The translations under genes were made by a program, and so were the position numbers. The notes under the pieces were generated by a model. That model had not been told where the DNA came from, did not search any database, and saw only the letters and a program-made list of their open reading frames with translations. Shown one piece after another: positions 23,038-34,689 of a stretch of DNA of 64,000 nucleotides. Origin of the DNA: Clavulina sp. PMI_390. Its lineage: Eukaryota > Basidiomycota > Agaricomycetes > Cantharellales > Hydnaceae. The stretch lies in NCBI GenBank assembly GCA_015039315.1, contig WIDE01000046.1, positions 128,982 through 192,981 on the forward strand, written 5' to 3'. Numbering within the stretch: position 1 is the first letter of the stretch; every line of letters begins with the position of its first letter.

Positions 23038-25681
23038 ATGGATTTTCTGGACGACTCTTCGGACACTGAGTCCAACACCTCACTTCATCAACTTACCATC
23101 AATGAGCACTATGCAAAGGCTTTTGAATATAAAAAGGAACGAGAAGAGCTCGCAAAATGTTAGCTTTGCTGTGTCTACTTTTCTTGTGCCACCGATTTCT
23201 GATGACTGGGGTTCTTGAATGCGGTTCGTTCAGTAAAAGAAAAGTATGGCTCTGACTACGAGGATGAAAACAATGGGGAGGATGACTCGGAATCTGAGAC
23301 TGAAGATGAGGACGGAGAAGAGCTTACTCCTGCAGTCGATGCGGCAATCCTCCGTACTCTTGCTCGAATACAAAAGAAAGACCCTGCAATATACGATGCT
23401 GCACAAGGGGTCTTCCAAGGTATGATGCTTTGTCCTCAAAACTCTTGATGTATTTGCGCTCAATCTCTCACATCAGAGGAACAAGCTCGAACATCGAGCT
23501 CAACACCTTGGGGATACCAAGCTACCAAAGACCGTAAAGACAAGGTGCTTCTCCTCCCGGATCCTTTATATAGCAATCATAGCAATGCTCATATCACTTG
23601 AACTAGTCAAAACCCCTCACCATCCAACAACAAAACATGCAATCCCTTCTCCACGGTTCTCGTTCTCCCTCACCTGGCCCGACCCGTCCTACTCACGTTG
23701 AGGAACAACGCGTTCTACGAGACGAGACCATATCGGCTTTCCACAATGCCGTGTCTGCGGACTCCGATGCTGACTCTGACGATGATGGGCTCGAAGGGGG
23801 TCTCCTCAGCTTGCGCGAGAAGACAAAAGACGAGCTTGAAAGACAAGAGGAGGAGTACAAGGCGTATCTCGAGCGGGAAGTGGGTGATGTGAAGAGCTTG
23901 ATTCAACTCGATGAGCCTCCGCGAGACTCGGATGGAAACCTCCTTGTCGATGTGAGGAGAACAGACGAAGCTGGACCATCAACGTCCACGAAAAAGTCCA
24001 AGAAACGGAAAGCCCGGAAGGAGGAGACGGATCAAGAGTTCCTACTCAAGTACGTTGCCTCCTTTCTATCCCGCTCCATGTCGTTCTTACCATGTGCATT
24101 TCTGCAGCTACATCTTCAACCGTGGTTGGATCGACCGTGAATCAAGACACCTACCTACATACACCGACGTGACTGGGCGCCAAAGCGGTTCGATCTCCAA
24201 AAAGGAGGAAGCTGAAGCTGCTGAAGACGAAGTTCCTGATGTCGATGAGCTGGAGGAATTTGACGAACTAGCTGATGTGTTTGAGAGCACGTACAACTTC
24301 CGCTTTGAGGAGCCGTAAGTTCCATCCCATCCACTTTCTGCCTACTTCTGCGCTGTCTCCACTGTTCAGTTGCTCACTTGTAGCTTCCTTCTCTAGCGGA
24401 GCAGCTACCATCCAATCTCATCCTCGTAACATCAACTCGACTGTTCGACGAGATGATAATCCTCGACGGGAAGCACGGGAGCGCAGGAAAGCTCGCAAGG
24501 AGGAGGAGATCGCCAAGAAGAACGAAGAGGTAAAGCGATTGAAGGCTCTCAAGATGAGGGAGATTCGTAAGAAGCTGGGCGTCATCGGGAGGGAAGGTGG
24601 TTTGGCCGAGGATGGTATGTCGTACAGCTCTCATTCATCTCTGGACGGATATGTTGACAGGAATCTCAGAACTACAAGAACTCGATCTTGATGGCGAGTG
24701 GGACGCCGAGAAACACGATGCCCAAATGGCTACACTTTATGACATGGAGGGTGAAATGCCCGAAGAAGACGTGAGTGTCCCCCAGCTCTTCATAGGCCTT
24801 GATTGACGCCCTCGCCGATGAACGTAGGACGATGGCAAGCCTATCTGGAATGACGATATTGATATATCTGACCTCGTACCACCTGAGGAAAAGAAGAAAT
24901 CAAAGAAGCAGCAGAAGAAAGAGGAACGCAAAAAGGCCAAAGCTGCTGCCCTTGCTGCTGCTAACGACGATGATGGTGTGGATGTCGATGCTATGGACGC
25001 TGATGCTCCGGCACTAGAACTAGGTGACGATGAAGAGTGGGATGGGACCGAGGAGATGCGAAAGCGGAAGTTGGACGAGTACATGGACGAGCTCTATGGT
25101 CTCGAGTTCAACGATATTGTACGTTCATTTTATTATCGTTGTGCAGTTTCACTCCTGCTTACACGCTTCGTTTGCTCCTCCATTGATAGACGGCTGGCAT
25201 CCCAACTCGATTCAAGTATGCGCCCGTTGATAAGACGGCATACCAACTCACACCAGTGGAGATTCTCCTCGCCACCGACGGCGAACTCAACGACTATGTC
25301 AGTCTGAAGAAGCTCGCCCCTTATCGAAAAGGCAAGAACCGCGATGGTGCCTGGGATCCAAAGCGCGGCGAGAAGCTCAAGGACTTCCGGCAAAAAATTC
25401 ACGATCGAACTGGGACTTCTCATTGGGCGGGCCCGACTCCCAGTGCTCATGCTGCAACAAATGGCGATGGTGAGGCGAAGAAGAAGCGGAAGGGCAAGAA
25501 GGAGCGGCAACGTGCCAAGGCCGCTGAAGGAACGGAGTTCGTTGGTGACGCGACTATCAACGAAAATGGCAAGCGGTCGCGGGTTCAGGGTGCGGAGGAT
25601 GGTCTTCCACCAGAAGAGCAGGAAGTGGGTGAGCGTAGTCACAAGAAGCGGAAACGGAAGAAGCACTCGACTGAAGATTAA
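23038..25681 (+). CDS. KRI1: KRI1 family nucleolar ribosome-biogenesis protein
   Basis: Starts at the ATG at 23038 (MDFLDDSSDTESNTSLHQLT). Kri1 is an essential nucleolar protein for 40S pre-rRNA processing that works with the snoRNA-associated protein Krr1. Several short introns are removed between exons. Family landmarks: TINEHYAKAFEYKKEREE near the N-terminus, long acidic tracts (DSESETEDEDGEE), ILRTLARIQKKDPAIYD, LLNYIFNRGWIDRESRHLPT, YNFRFEEPG then HPRNINSTVRRDDNPRREAR, and the C-terminal Kri1_C block MDELYGLEFNDITAGIPTRF with KYAPVDKTAYQLTPVEILLA and LNDYVSLKKLAPYRKG. It ends in a Lys/Arg-rich nuclear or nucleolar tail (KKRKRKKHSTED). It is convergent with the CCDC25 homologue. Confidence 0.92.
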
Positions 25682-25813
25682 AATGCTACACTCCACTGCG
25701 CCCTGCGAGTGTAATGCCAGTCACCATCAGTGGAGCCAATGGCGTTCACAAATTACGATTTGAAGTACGCTTAATACACCGAGAAATTCAGCTACCCCGC
25801 AATGAGTGGTATA

Positions 25814-26861
25814 TTACATGAAATCATCCTCCATCTCCTGCACCGATTGTCGGGGTGCCTCCTCATCAACAACAAGATTATCATAAGATTTAGCGGCCTT
25901 CTCTTCGGCACGACGCTTTCTCTCTTCCTCTTCTTCTTTCTTCTGTTGAGGGAGGGAACAAAGACTTCACGAGCTTGATAGCGACAAGGACTGCAAACTT
26001 AACGTACCTTTGCCTGAGCTTGCGCTTTCTTAGCTGCTCCTTCTTTCTTTGTCCGAGCCAATTTCTCCGCCTCGTGATCTACCTCCCGCACTTCCTTCGT
26101 CTTATTGAGTCGATTAACAATAACATTTTGGCGCGTCGGGATATGCACTGAGAGAGGACATATAGTGAACACAGCCCTGAAAGCAGGGAAACGTTGTTGA
26201 ACACACCCTTCTTCACTAGCTTATCATTGTGGAACCCGACTATTATGACCCGGTGCCAGTTCAGAACTGTGAAGGACTTTAGAGATGGCTACATATGCTC
26301 ACCTTGACCAGTTGCCATTCCACCATCTTTCTTCAGGTTCGAGCAAGGCGTGTAGATAACGGTGATGTTGTCCTTTTTGTTCCCTTGATAATGTAGTTAA
26401 GCTATAATCTGACACGTCAAGGGTTGGGCTTATACCTTCGATTGAGTTGGCCTGAGATGAGGAGAGTTAGGAAGGAGGCAGGCAACCGCTGTCAGGTGTT
26501 CCGTACCTTGACCAGCTGCGCACAATCAACAAGCAGAGCCTCAGGTATCGCCTTCCAATCGGGTATGTTTTCTGGTAACCTTAAATAGACGTGTGCGGAC
26601 GAAAGCTGGAAGGTAATGGTACATGTGAGAAGGATCAACTTGCAAGCTCTTGTGGTGAAGATGGTACATTGTCGACGTGGAACCAGATATCATTGGCAAT
26701 TGAGTATTTAATCAGATCCTCATCTAAGTCGTATTCGTTCAATACCTGCTCGAAAGCTCCGATCTACGAGATGAGAGTGAGGACGCACTCTCAAACTTGT
26801 CCTTCCCCATGAAGATAACAACCTCCGGGTCATGAGATACAGACTTGAAGAAAATGACCAT
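25814..26861 (-). CDS. CCDC25/Jlp2-like NFACT-R domain protein
   Basis: Starts at the ATG at 26861 (MVIFFKSVSHDPEVVIFMGK). It matches the coiled-coil domain-containing protein 25 family (NFACT-R/DUF814). Blocks on successive short exons: LIKYSIANDIWFHVDNVPSS, LYLRLPENIPDWKAIPEALL, DCAQLVKANSIEG, NITVIYTPCSNLKKDGGMAT, GQVGFHND, then NVIVNRLNKTKEVREVDHEA. A long Lys/Glu/Ala coiled coil follows, ending EEAPRQSVQEMEDDFM. Human CCDC25 has been linked to extracellular-DNA sensing, but the conserved role in fungi is not settled; RNA or tRNA binding through NFACT-R is the family-based expectation. At least six introns. It is divergent from DNA2 with 178 bp between the ATGs. Confidence 0.88.
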
Positions 26862-27039
26862 ATTGAGCGATAAGATGAGCAAGCTTGGTATCGGGGCGAG
26901 ATGTCGCTCGATAGGCACCGAGCGAGTCGGTGTCGGGACACGATGTCACAACACGTCACCCGAGTGACCAGTGCCCAAACAAACAACATCGCGTGCCCAA
27001 CACCCTTTGCGCTCTCTTTCCAAAATCTGACTTGATGCG
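26862..27039. promoter_or_regulatory. 178-bp bidirectional promoter, CCDC25 homologue / DNA2
   Basis: This separates the ATG at 26861 (-) from the ATG at 27040 (+). It contains CGATAGGCACCGAGCGAGTC and a GTCACCCGAGTGACC near-palindrome around 26957-26971, which could be a factor-binding site. There is no TATA box. Confidence 0.4.
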
Positions 27040-30000
27040 ATGCCTTTAGGCTTGAAAAGGAAACCGAACCCTCCGGATCTTGATCTTGACGCGTTATTCA
27101 CCGATTTAGATGCAACAGTCACGAAAACCACACACGGTCGTTCATCCCCCAAGAAGTCGGTGGTGAAGACAAAAGCAGCGGCAAGAGTGACGATCACTAA
27201 GCCGGGCTCAAACATTCGGAGAGAACAGCGCGAGAAGGAACTTGCTGCTCTCTGCGCTGGTCTGCATGAAGACGATTTCTCGCCCAAGAAAGGACGAGTG
27301 CTATCACAGAACCACCCTGTAACTCCTCAGAAGCCAACAAGAGTAAGGTCTTTTTCGGACAGCGGAGGCGCTCATAGTTCTGATGTGTCGCTTAGGTAGC
27401 GACGCCGCATCGCTCTGGCACCAAAGGGCTCACAGAATCTGACCTCAACGCCCTCCTAGAAGGTGTTGATTGGGATGACTTTGACCAACCTCCCACTCCA
27501 AGCTCGAAACATGCAACCCCTAAAACCCCACACGCGCTCATCGGGGACTACGCTCTTGATGATTTAGGTCTTGTGAGTGACCGTTGCTGTCCACATTCCT
27601 TTGGGTACTCATTATGATACTAGCCAAGCTGGAATCACCGTCCTGGAAGCTCATCGCACAAGCGGAGAAGGGTTACTGAAACCCCCATCAAATCAGTGAG
27701 CCCCCATAACCCCCATCGCCTGCCCAGCACCTGTCTGACAGTAATTCCAGCAATCCATGATTATAGAAGGAATTACAAAGAAGCTGTTGGAGAATTCAAC
27801 TCCACCAAAGGCTGCCGCGTCAAAGGTGTGCGCACATAGAAACGCTTTTACTATATGGCTTTATCCAAACGTATACGTAGCGTCCAGTGCCTCCGAGGCG
27901 GAAACCAGCACCGGACCAGGTTCGAGATAGAACTACCAGATGCGTTGTGCGTTCTGTTGAGGAATCGACAACGAAGGGAAGACATGAAAAAGTATACCAC
28001 GTCCTCTCAATGGGTGAATCACCGCTGACGACCTCTATTCTAGCGACTTCATCTCCATGTCGACAATCCTGATCAAGAGGCTCGTTTCGCCATACTGAAA
28101 GACGACTGGACTGCAATTCAAATTGTGCCAGGAGACATAGTGAATCTCATCGGCGAGTGGGAAACAGACGCCAGTCACTCTGTTCCTACGATGCTAATCA
28201 CAACGAGTCGCAACTTAATCACCGTCCATCCCGACCTCTTGATACCTACCACGGCTATTTCCAGCGCCTCTAGGTGTATTCGGAAACCTCTCTTAACTGG
28301 CCTTGTTCGCTCTTCGTCCAGTGAGGTTACACCATCTACTGTGTGGGGTCACATACTCCATGAGGTCTTCCAGGAGTGTCTTGCTGCAGGGAGATGGGAG
28401 CAAGACTTTGTAGAGGACAAGATCGACGAGGTCATCAGCCGCAGTCTTGATCGTCTCCTAACGATCCGGGTCGGATTCCAGGCGGCCAGAAGCGAACTAC
28501 TGAAACGAGCCGTTGGGTTGAAGAAATTCAGTGAACTGTACATCTCTGACACTCCTAAGGTAAATGAACGCATTGGGCCATATCACTGCTCCTCAAACCT
28601 GACACGATCTTAACCCTAGACGAACGCATTCATGAATGACGCTCTTACGTCAAGAGAGCCTGCGCGGTTAGCTATCTCCAACCTCAAGGACGTGGAAGAG
28701 ACGATTTGGTCCCCGTCCTACGGTCTCAAAGGGGTGGTCGACGCCTCTGTAGAGTCCCAAATCATTCAGAATCACAACCTTTTCCTCGATAGCAGTGAAT
28801 GGGTTTTACCTCTGGAGATCAAGACCGGAAAAGCGACTGCTATCACTGAGCATCGAGCCCAGACAATATTATATACGTTGCTCATGTCAGAGCGATATGG
28901 TGAGTAGCTTTTGGTATCTCTTAAGCCGTGCTACTAATGTCCAGTAAAAAGGCCTACAAGTCCCATCTGGTCTCCTCTACTATACTCAATCCGAAGAGGT
29001 TATTCGTGTCCCAGCATCCCGCAATGAACTTCGTGGTCTGTTGATCGCTCGAAACGACATAGCGACTAACTCTATGATGCGCCGTAATATCCATGTGACT
29101 TTCCCGTCTACTCAGCCCGAAGATGGTGGCGACGAGTCGCGCGTGGAGATATGTAATGTCCCGCCACTCCCTCCCACCATCGACGACGAATGGTCTTGTG
29201 GCAAGTGTTATAATGTCGACATCTGTATGCTTTATCGCAAGGTACGGGGCTCAAACATTGCCATGGCCGCCAGCAGCTCATGGCGTCCATTAGGCGTACG
29301 ATGAAGTCGAGGACGACACCTCACCTATTGCAGGACTTTACGAGGGGAAAACAGCCCATCTTACGAAGGAACATGCCGCTTTCTTCAGACATTGGGAGAC
29401 CCTTATCTCTCTTGAGGAGCAGGATCTTAACCGCTATCACCAGGAACTGTGGACGATGACGGCTCCGATGCGAGAGAAGACTGGGCGTTGTTATGCTAAC
29501 ATGGTGATTACAGGTTATGAACCTGCCCCAGAAGACCTCCGAAATACTCGTGCGGAGTCCAGGCGACACCTGTACACATTGCAGCGTGAAGAGCTTTCTC
29601 AGTCTGCTGAGAAATCAACTTCTCTCCTCGGGACGCTCTCCAAAGGGGATGCAGTCATCCTCTCCGTTGAACCCAACCTCCTTGGTCTTGGTCGAGGGTT
29701 CGTCTCTCGTCTCACCAAAGACGAAATTACCATTGGGATCGATCGGGTGCTGACGCCCGACGTGATCTCACGAGGTCGTCCCAACCAATCCCCAATATCC
29801 TCCTTGGCCGATGTCGTCTTCCGAATCGACAAAGATGAGCTGGCGATGGGTATGACTCGCGTACGGGACAATCTCGCACAAGTTTTCTTCGCGCAGTCAG
29901 AGAGACGACTACTCAACTTGATAGTTGACCTCAAAGCGCCTCGCTTCGAGGCAATTGATCGACAGGATGAGCTTCCCGCAGCGGTATCACAGCAACTAGA

Positions 30001-31700
30001 TGGACTTAGCACCAGCCAGCGTGGTGCTGTGGACAAGGTTTTGATGGCCAAAGACTACGCGCTCGTACTCGGTATGCCTGGTACTGGCAAGACGACAACC
30101 ATCGCCGAGATCATCAAAATTCTAGTCGCACAAGGACAGCGGGTACTGCTAACCTCATACACGCACTCAGCAGTTGATACAATCCTGAGGAAACTGCTTG
30201 ACACTCGGATCAACATATTGAGACTAGGCCAGGAGGAAAAGGTATGTAATCAAGCCGTACCACATTCATCATTCAACTGAAGCGGTGTTCGCTAGATCCA
30301 CCCTGACGTCCGACGATACGGGTTGAACGCACTCGCTCAAGCCACGAGTTTAGAAATGCTAGAACACCAGCTCCTAACTCCACTTGTCGTCGCCACTACG
30401 TGCCTCTCCATTGACCATCCGATATTCTCGCGTCAAAAGTTTGATGTTTGCATCGTTGATGAGGCCTCGCAGCTGACTCTGCCTACGTGTCTCGGGCCCC
30501 TTCGCTTCGCCGAACGTTTCGTTCTCGTTGGCGATCATCACCAGCTCCCACCTCTCGTGCGCTCTCGTGACGCACGCAAGGCCGGGTTAGACGAAAGTCT
30601 ATTTCGTCGACTATGCAATGCACATCCAGACTCCGTTGTGGACCTCACGAGCCAGTACCGAATGAACGAGGATATCATGTACCTTGCAAATGAACTGGTT
30701 TATGGAAACAAATTGACCTGTGGGACACAAGAGGTAGCAAATCGCAGACTTCTGCTACCATCATCTATGTCCGTTGCCATAGATAGTGAAGAGCTCCCAA
30801 GTTCGGCCGAGTCATCTTGGCTGAACCAGGCACTAGATGCAAAGTACGTCATAACATCAGGACCATTCGGCGCCATTAAACTGATCGATATTCAGTCGTA
30901 GCGTAGTGTTCCTTGACACCGACCTTGTCCCTGCCCAGGAATCTCGCAGTGGAGATTTAGTGCAGAACGAGCTTGAAGTTTTGCTAGCCCGTCAGGTGTG
31001 TGCCCTCAGACTTCATCAAATGCGTTTATCTCACCTTGCAATTTTTAGGTGACAGAGGCTCTCCTCTCGTCTGGGGCCAGCGAAAAGCAGATTGGCCTCA
31101 TCTCCTTCTACCGCCAGCAGAACAAACTACTCTCTCAATCCTTGTCTTCCCATCCAGACATAGAGGTTCTCACCGCAGATCGGAGTCAAGGGCGCGACAA
31201 GGATTGTGTCATTGTTTCTCTGACTCGGTCCAACAAACGTGGTGATGTATGCATTATTTCTAACCACTATACTCTACATCTCCTGACCTCCAATGCAGAT
31301 TGGCGAGCTACTGAGAGACAACCGTCGTGTCAATGTCACCCTCACTCGCGCGCGGTGCAAGCTCATCTTGATTGGGTCTCGCACCACACTCTCTTGTGAG
31401 AAGTATGACAACCCCTTGGCCTCTCGAAGACCTCAGCCTGTGATTGCCAAACTCATGGCCCTTCTCAGCAAACGAGATTGGATCGTATCTCTTCCGCATG
31501 AGGCACATCTGATGTACTCACAACTGCTATCTACTTCTCACGGATTGGGCGATTCCTCAATCTCAGGCACTTCGAATGAGGACGACTCTTTGCCACAGAA
31601 GAGAAGCAAACGAGGAACAATAGCCCCTTCTCTTCTCAATGGTGGCACAATGATCAGAGATGTGGTCAATGGCATTGATGAAGCACCCGATACATATTGA
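27040..31700 (+). CDS. DNA2: DNA replication ATP-dependent helicase/nuclease DNA2
   Basis: Dna2 removes long flaps during Okazaki-fragment maturation and resects double-strand breaks. It starts at the ATG at 27040 (MPLGLKRKPNPPDLDLDALF), with a basic, disordered N-terminus. The nuclease domain shows RCIRKPLLTG (first Fe-S Cys), VWGHILHEVFQECL, YGLKGVVDASVE, VLPLEIKTGKA (E-x-K) and HRAQTILYTLLM. CGKCYNVDIC supplies the other Fe-S cysteines. The superfamily-1 helicase shows Walker A GMPGTGKTTTIAEI, Walker B DVCIVDEASQ, GDHHQLPPLV, SQYRMNEDIMYLANELVYGN, DRSQGRDKDCVIVSLTRSN and RRVNVTLTRARCKLILIGS. The tail is Ser/Arg-rich. About 12 introns. All catalytic motifs are intact, so the gene is expected to be functional and nuclear. 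Confidence 0.95.
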
Positions 31701-32021
31701 AGCACAATCATGGCTACCAGTGGACCACTATTCTTGCATCACGATCATTATCTCATAATCTAATAGCCCAGTATCTTTGATCGGTATTATCAGCCAGATT
31801 AAAATTTCATTCTCTATCTAAGCTGGTGACTGAGGCGCGACGCAGGATTATTATACGCTGTACCAGTGGGATTGGACCTCAATCATGATAGTGACTCTCA
31901 AGGTACCGTCCGCTCGTTTGCACTACATTCTCAGCCCTAGCTCAATCGACATAGTTCATGCAGTCAAGTTCCTAACAAGCTGGTCATGTCAAGACAAACA
32001 TCTGTGAAGCTGACAATCCTG
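31701..32021. other. 3' intergenic region between convergent genes
   Basis: About 320 bp after DNA2 and before the stop of the small minus-strand coiled-coil gene. AT-rich, and no gene was recognised. Confidence 0.4.
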
Positions 32022-32474
32022 CTACTCACAAGATTCGTCGCTTCTGAGACCTAGCATCCCAAAAAGATTGAAAGGTAGATCATTTCTCCTCTCCATCTTG
32101 CTCCTCAGTTCATCCTCCAGCACAGCCAGTCTACGTTTTCTGCTTTCAAGCTCCTCTGTGGCGAGGCGCAACTCGTCAATGAGCTGTTGGTGGCGTTGCT
32201 CCGTAGCGGATAGCCTGCCCCTCTCATCTCTGAGCTGATGATCAAGATCAGATATTTGGGCGCTGAGTTCCGCTAGGTGGGCCTGGAACAAAGACAGATA
32301 TTTTCCATCAGGCAAACAAAAGTCTTCGTCAGGTTAACCTCTACTCACCATCACTTGATTAAAAGCTGCTGAATATCGGGGTATTCGGGGTCCGGAGGGG
32401 TAAAGAAGAAGGGCCCCTGGACCAGTCTTTATATCTGGATACAAAGAAAAAATGAGCTCTTCGTTTGGTATCAT
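32022..32474 (-). CDS. small coiled-coil protein, ~128 aa
   Basis: I infer two exons: 32474-32349 (ATG at 32474, MIPNEELIFSLYPDIKTG... FNQVM) and 32282-32022. They are joined in phase 0 by a 66-bp intron with donor GTGAGT and acceptor TTGTTCCAG. The second exon is a clear heptad coiled coil (LAELSAQISDLDHQLRDERG, then LATEELESRKRRLAVLEDEL) and ends MLGLRSDESCE. Length and lack of other domains suggest a dimerising adaptor or structural protein; I do not recognise the family. An overlapping frame in the first exon (ATG at 32586) is also open, so the 5' end is uncertain. Confidence 0.5.
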
Positions 32475-33292
32475 GTTTGATAGCGGCTGGCTCGGTAGGT
32501 CCGCTCCGATCAGCGAATTCGACTGGTGCAACCAATGGTCTCGTGGGTTGCTGACAAACTTGTTTCCGAACAAAGGCTTTACTCATGAAGATCTCTTTTC
32601 CGAAGCGCAGCGTGCCTCCCTCTCCTTGGTGGAGCTTTTATTGACGCTATCCGAATGGCGGCTTCCCAAAGCAAATAAGGTGCGTTGTTTATGCCTAATA
32701 TTAACGGTTCGTTCAATTTCTTGCTCTATTTGTTACGGCACTTTCGGAGCCTCGGCTCCTGATTCGCGTGCGGGGCGTCGGCGTCGAGCTCAAGCCTTCA
32801 ACCTGCATGTATCTCAACTCGGGAAGACTTCTTGGTATCTTGCGTAGCTTGACTAGGATTTTTGATGCTAGAAGTCAGTAGCCATCCATGCTTTCCAGTT
32901 TGACAGGGCAGGTGAGCGAGTGCGAGACTTTGCCGAGGGGGTTATGAGCTATCCAAGAGTGCCTGATATCCCACGGATTAGTGCCGCCGGGCCAATTGCC
33001 CCGGGAATGTAGTCAGCGATTGGTAAAGACGACGTGAACTCTCAGGTCTCGGAAATTTTTGAACGCTCTGTGCCTGCACTAGGAGAGTAGCCCCCGGAGA
33101 ATGGCAACTTGAAGATATGATAATTCACTGGTTGAAGAGAAAGTCTCCTAAGTGGCTTTTCAAGTCCCGACACCTACCTTCAAGACCCATATAAGAGTCT
33201 TAGGGTCAGCACTCAGCGTCGCTCTCCACCCCCATCCCCCAGCTGACGATTCCATTGAAGACTACTTTCACTCTTCCTCTCAACTAACAGCA
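32475..33292. other. divergent intergenic region
   Basis: About 800 bp between the small coiled-coil gene (-) and the 77-aa gene (+). A plus-strand frame at 32452-32847 overlaps the first exon of the former and has no family signal. Remaining sequence was unremarkable to me. Confidence 0.35.
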
Positions 33293-33850
33293 ATGGGAAT
33301 CTTTGACTTCATCGCCGACAGTGTCCAGAGCATTGCTGACGTGTGAGTGGAAGTATAATAGCATGGCAGGATCTTGGGAGACTGACTATGTTCTGTTCCA
33401 GGGTAGAGAGCACCGCCGTTGACGCCGTGAACGGGGTAAACTTCTTCGCTCTAGCGTCTATTATCTATGCTGATTCTCTCTTGGCGTTATATTCGCAGGT
33501 CGGCACTATTGTAAGCACGGTGAGCTATTTCAATCTGTCGTTTTACCCCTGCAGACATAGACTCATCCCAAACTCATCACTGAAGGCCGAGGGCGCAGTT
33601 GAATCAGTAAGTTCATTTTATCACACTCTCCCATACGATATGAACGTAAGTGGCCTAACCTGGTATACCACCATTGCAGGTTGTGGTCGCAGCAGCCCAC
33701 ACGGCGGAAGATATTGCGTCTAGCTGTGTCGCTACGGTAAGATTTATTCCAAAGGGTGTCAGGAAACGTCGGCTGATAAGTTATAAATGGCCACCTCAGG
33801 CACAAGCTGTAGAGAGCCCGAATGGCGGAGAGAAGCGAATGAGCAAATAG
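33293..33850 (+). CDS. 77-aa amphipathic-helix protein split into six tiny exons
   Basis: I assemble exons at 33293-33342, 33402-33435, 33499-33519, 33586-33606, 33680-33736 and 33800-33850, all bounded by GT..AG. Their sum (234 nt) is in frame from ATG to TAG. The protein begins MGIFDFIADSVQSIADVV and continues as one long Ala/Val/Ser/Glu amphipathic helix (VVESTAVDAVNGV, TAEGAVESVVVAAAHTAED), ending GGEKRMSK. Exons 3 and 4 are both 21 nt and phase 0, each encoding seven residues that read like one repeat unit of the helix. There is no signal peptide. The pattern recalls LEA-like or lipid-surface-binding helices, but function is unknown. Exon 3 could also end 9 nt earlier at GTAAGC. Confidence 0.6.
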
Positions 33851-34315
33851 CGCTTACGGTGTGTGAGAGGTCTAATGTCCTTATTGGGAGAATCTCTGAC
33901 AGTGATTCATGCCTCCAACCAACCTTTTTCTCGATGTTAGGCAGTAGTTTCTACCTGCCTTGTTCCTTATCCACTATAGGCCTATGCGATACATTCTAGT
34001 GCGGCATTCTTATAATCCAAGCACTTTACAATGAGTTTCCCATGGATTCATGACATTGGCAGGGGGGTTCACGATTGAATTTTAAGGGCCTCCTACCGAG
34101 TCCTTGACAATGAATTCTAGGCCGCTAAGACCACACTGATAAACTCAAGTGCTGCGACAGTTCTGCTACATCCTTGTGCTCCACCTCCAGTCTACTAACC
34201 TTGGGAGATCTGAATGGGATTGAAAGTTTCGCGGGCATTCAGTGGTTGGATAGGTCAGACGGGAGGTAGAGGTTTGAACCATCTCTAGCCTTGTTATCTC
34301 TCGCCTTCAACAAAA

Positions 34316-34394
34316 GTCGCTATCGTCCAGTGGTTAAGACGGCACGTTGTGGTGAAGATCCCGTGCAAACCTGTGTTCGATTCACAGTGGCGAC
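34316..34394 (+). tRNA. tRNA-His (anticodon GTG) with an 8-nt intron
   Basis: The cloverleaf folds by eye. The acceptor stem GTCGCTA pairs with TGGCGAC (one G-U). The D arm is GTCC..AGAC with AGTGGTTA loop. The anticodon stem GCACG/CGTGC carries the loop TTGTGG..C with anticodon GTG. The T arm is CTGTG TTCGATT CACAG. Removing TGAAGATC, just 3' of position 37, leaves a normal 7-nt loop and 71 nt in total. The extra 5' G typical of tRNA-His would be added after transcription. The A box and B box (GTTCGATTC) are internal. Confidence 0.9.
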
Positions 34395-34398
34395 AATC

Positions 34399-34411
34399 TT
34401 TTGCGCTTTTT
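34399..34411 (+). terminator. RNA polymerase III terminator of tRNA-His
   Basis: T4 at 34399-34402 and T5 at 34407-34411 lie directly after the tRNA 3' end, as expected for Pol III termination. Confidence 0.7.
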
Positions 34412-34689
34412 GCGACCTTGGCCAACGGCAAAAGCACAACCTACTGTTCCAAGAATATCTTTTTAGGTCTTTATTGGTCGAAAAATTATGAGTATAATAG
34501 GTAGAAGGAATCATATTTTTCCGAAAAATACTACAACAAAGCAGGCTGATTCCCTAACACACGAAGGCACTACCACATCTCAGACAGCCAATACGAACTC
34601 ACTCCTGGTGGGTTAGGCGGAATCTATTGGAGGGAGAAACAGATTGTTGTGCCGGGATGGGTGCCGATGATGCTGGAGGCGAGAACCGT

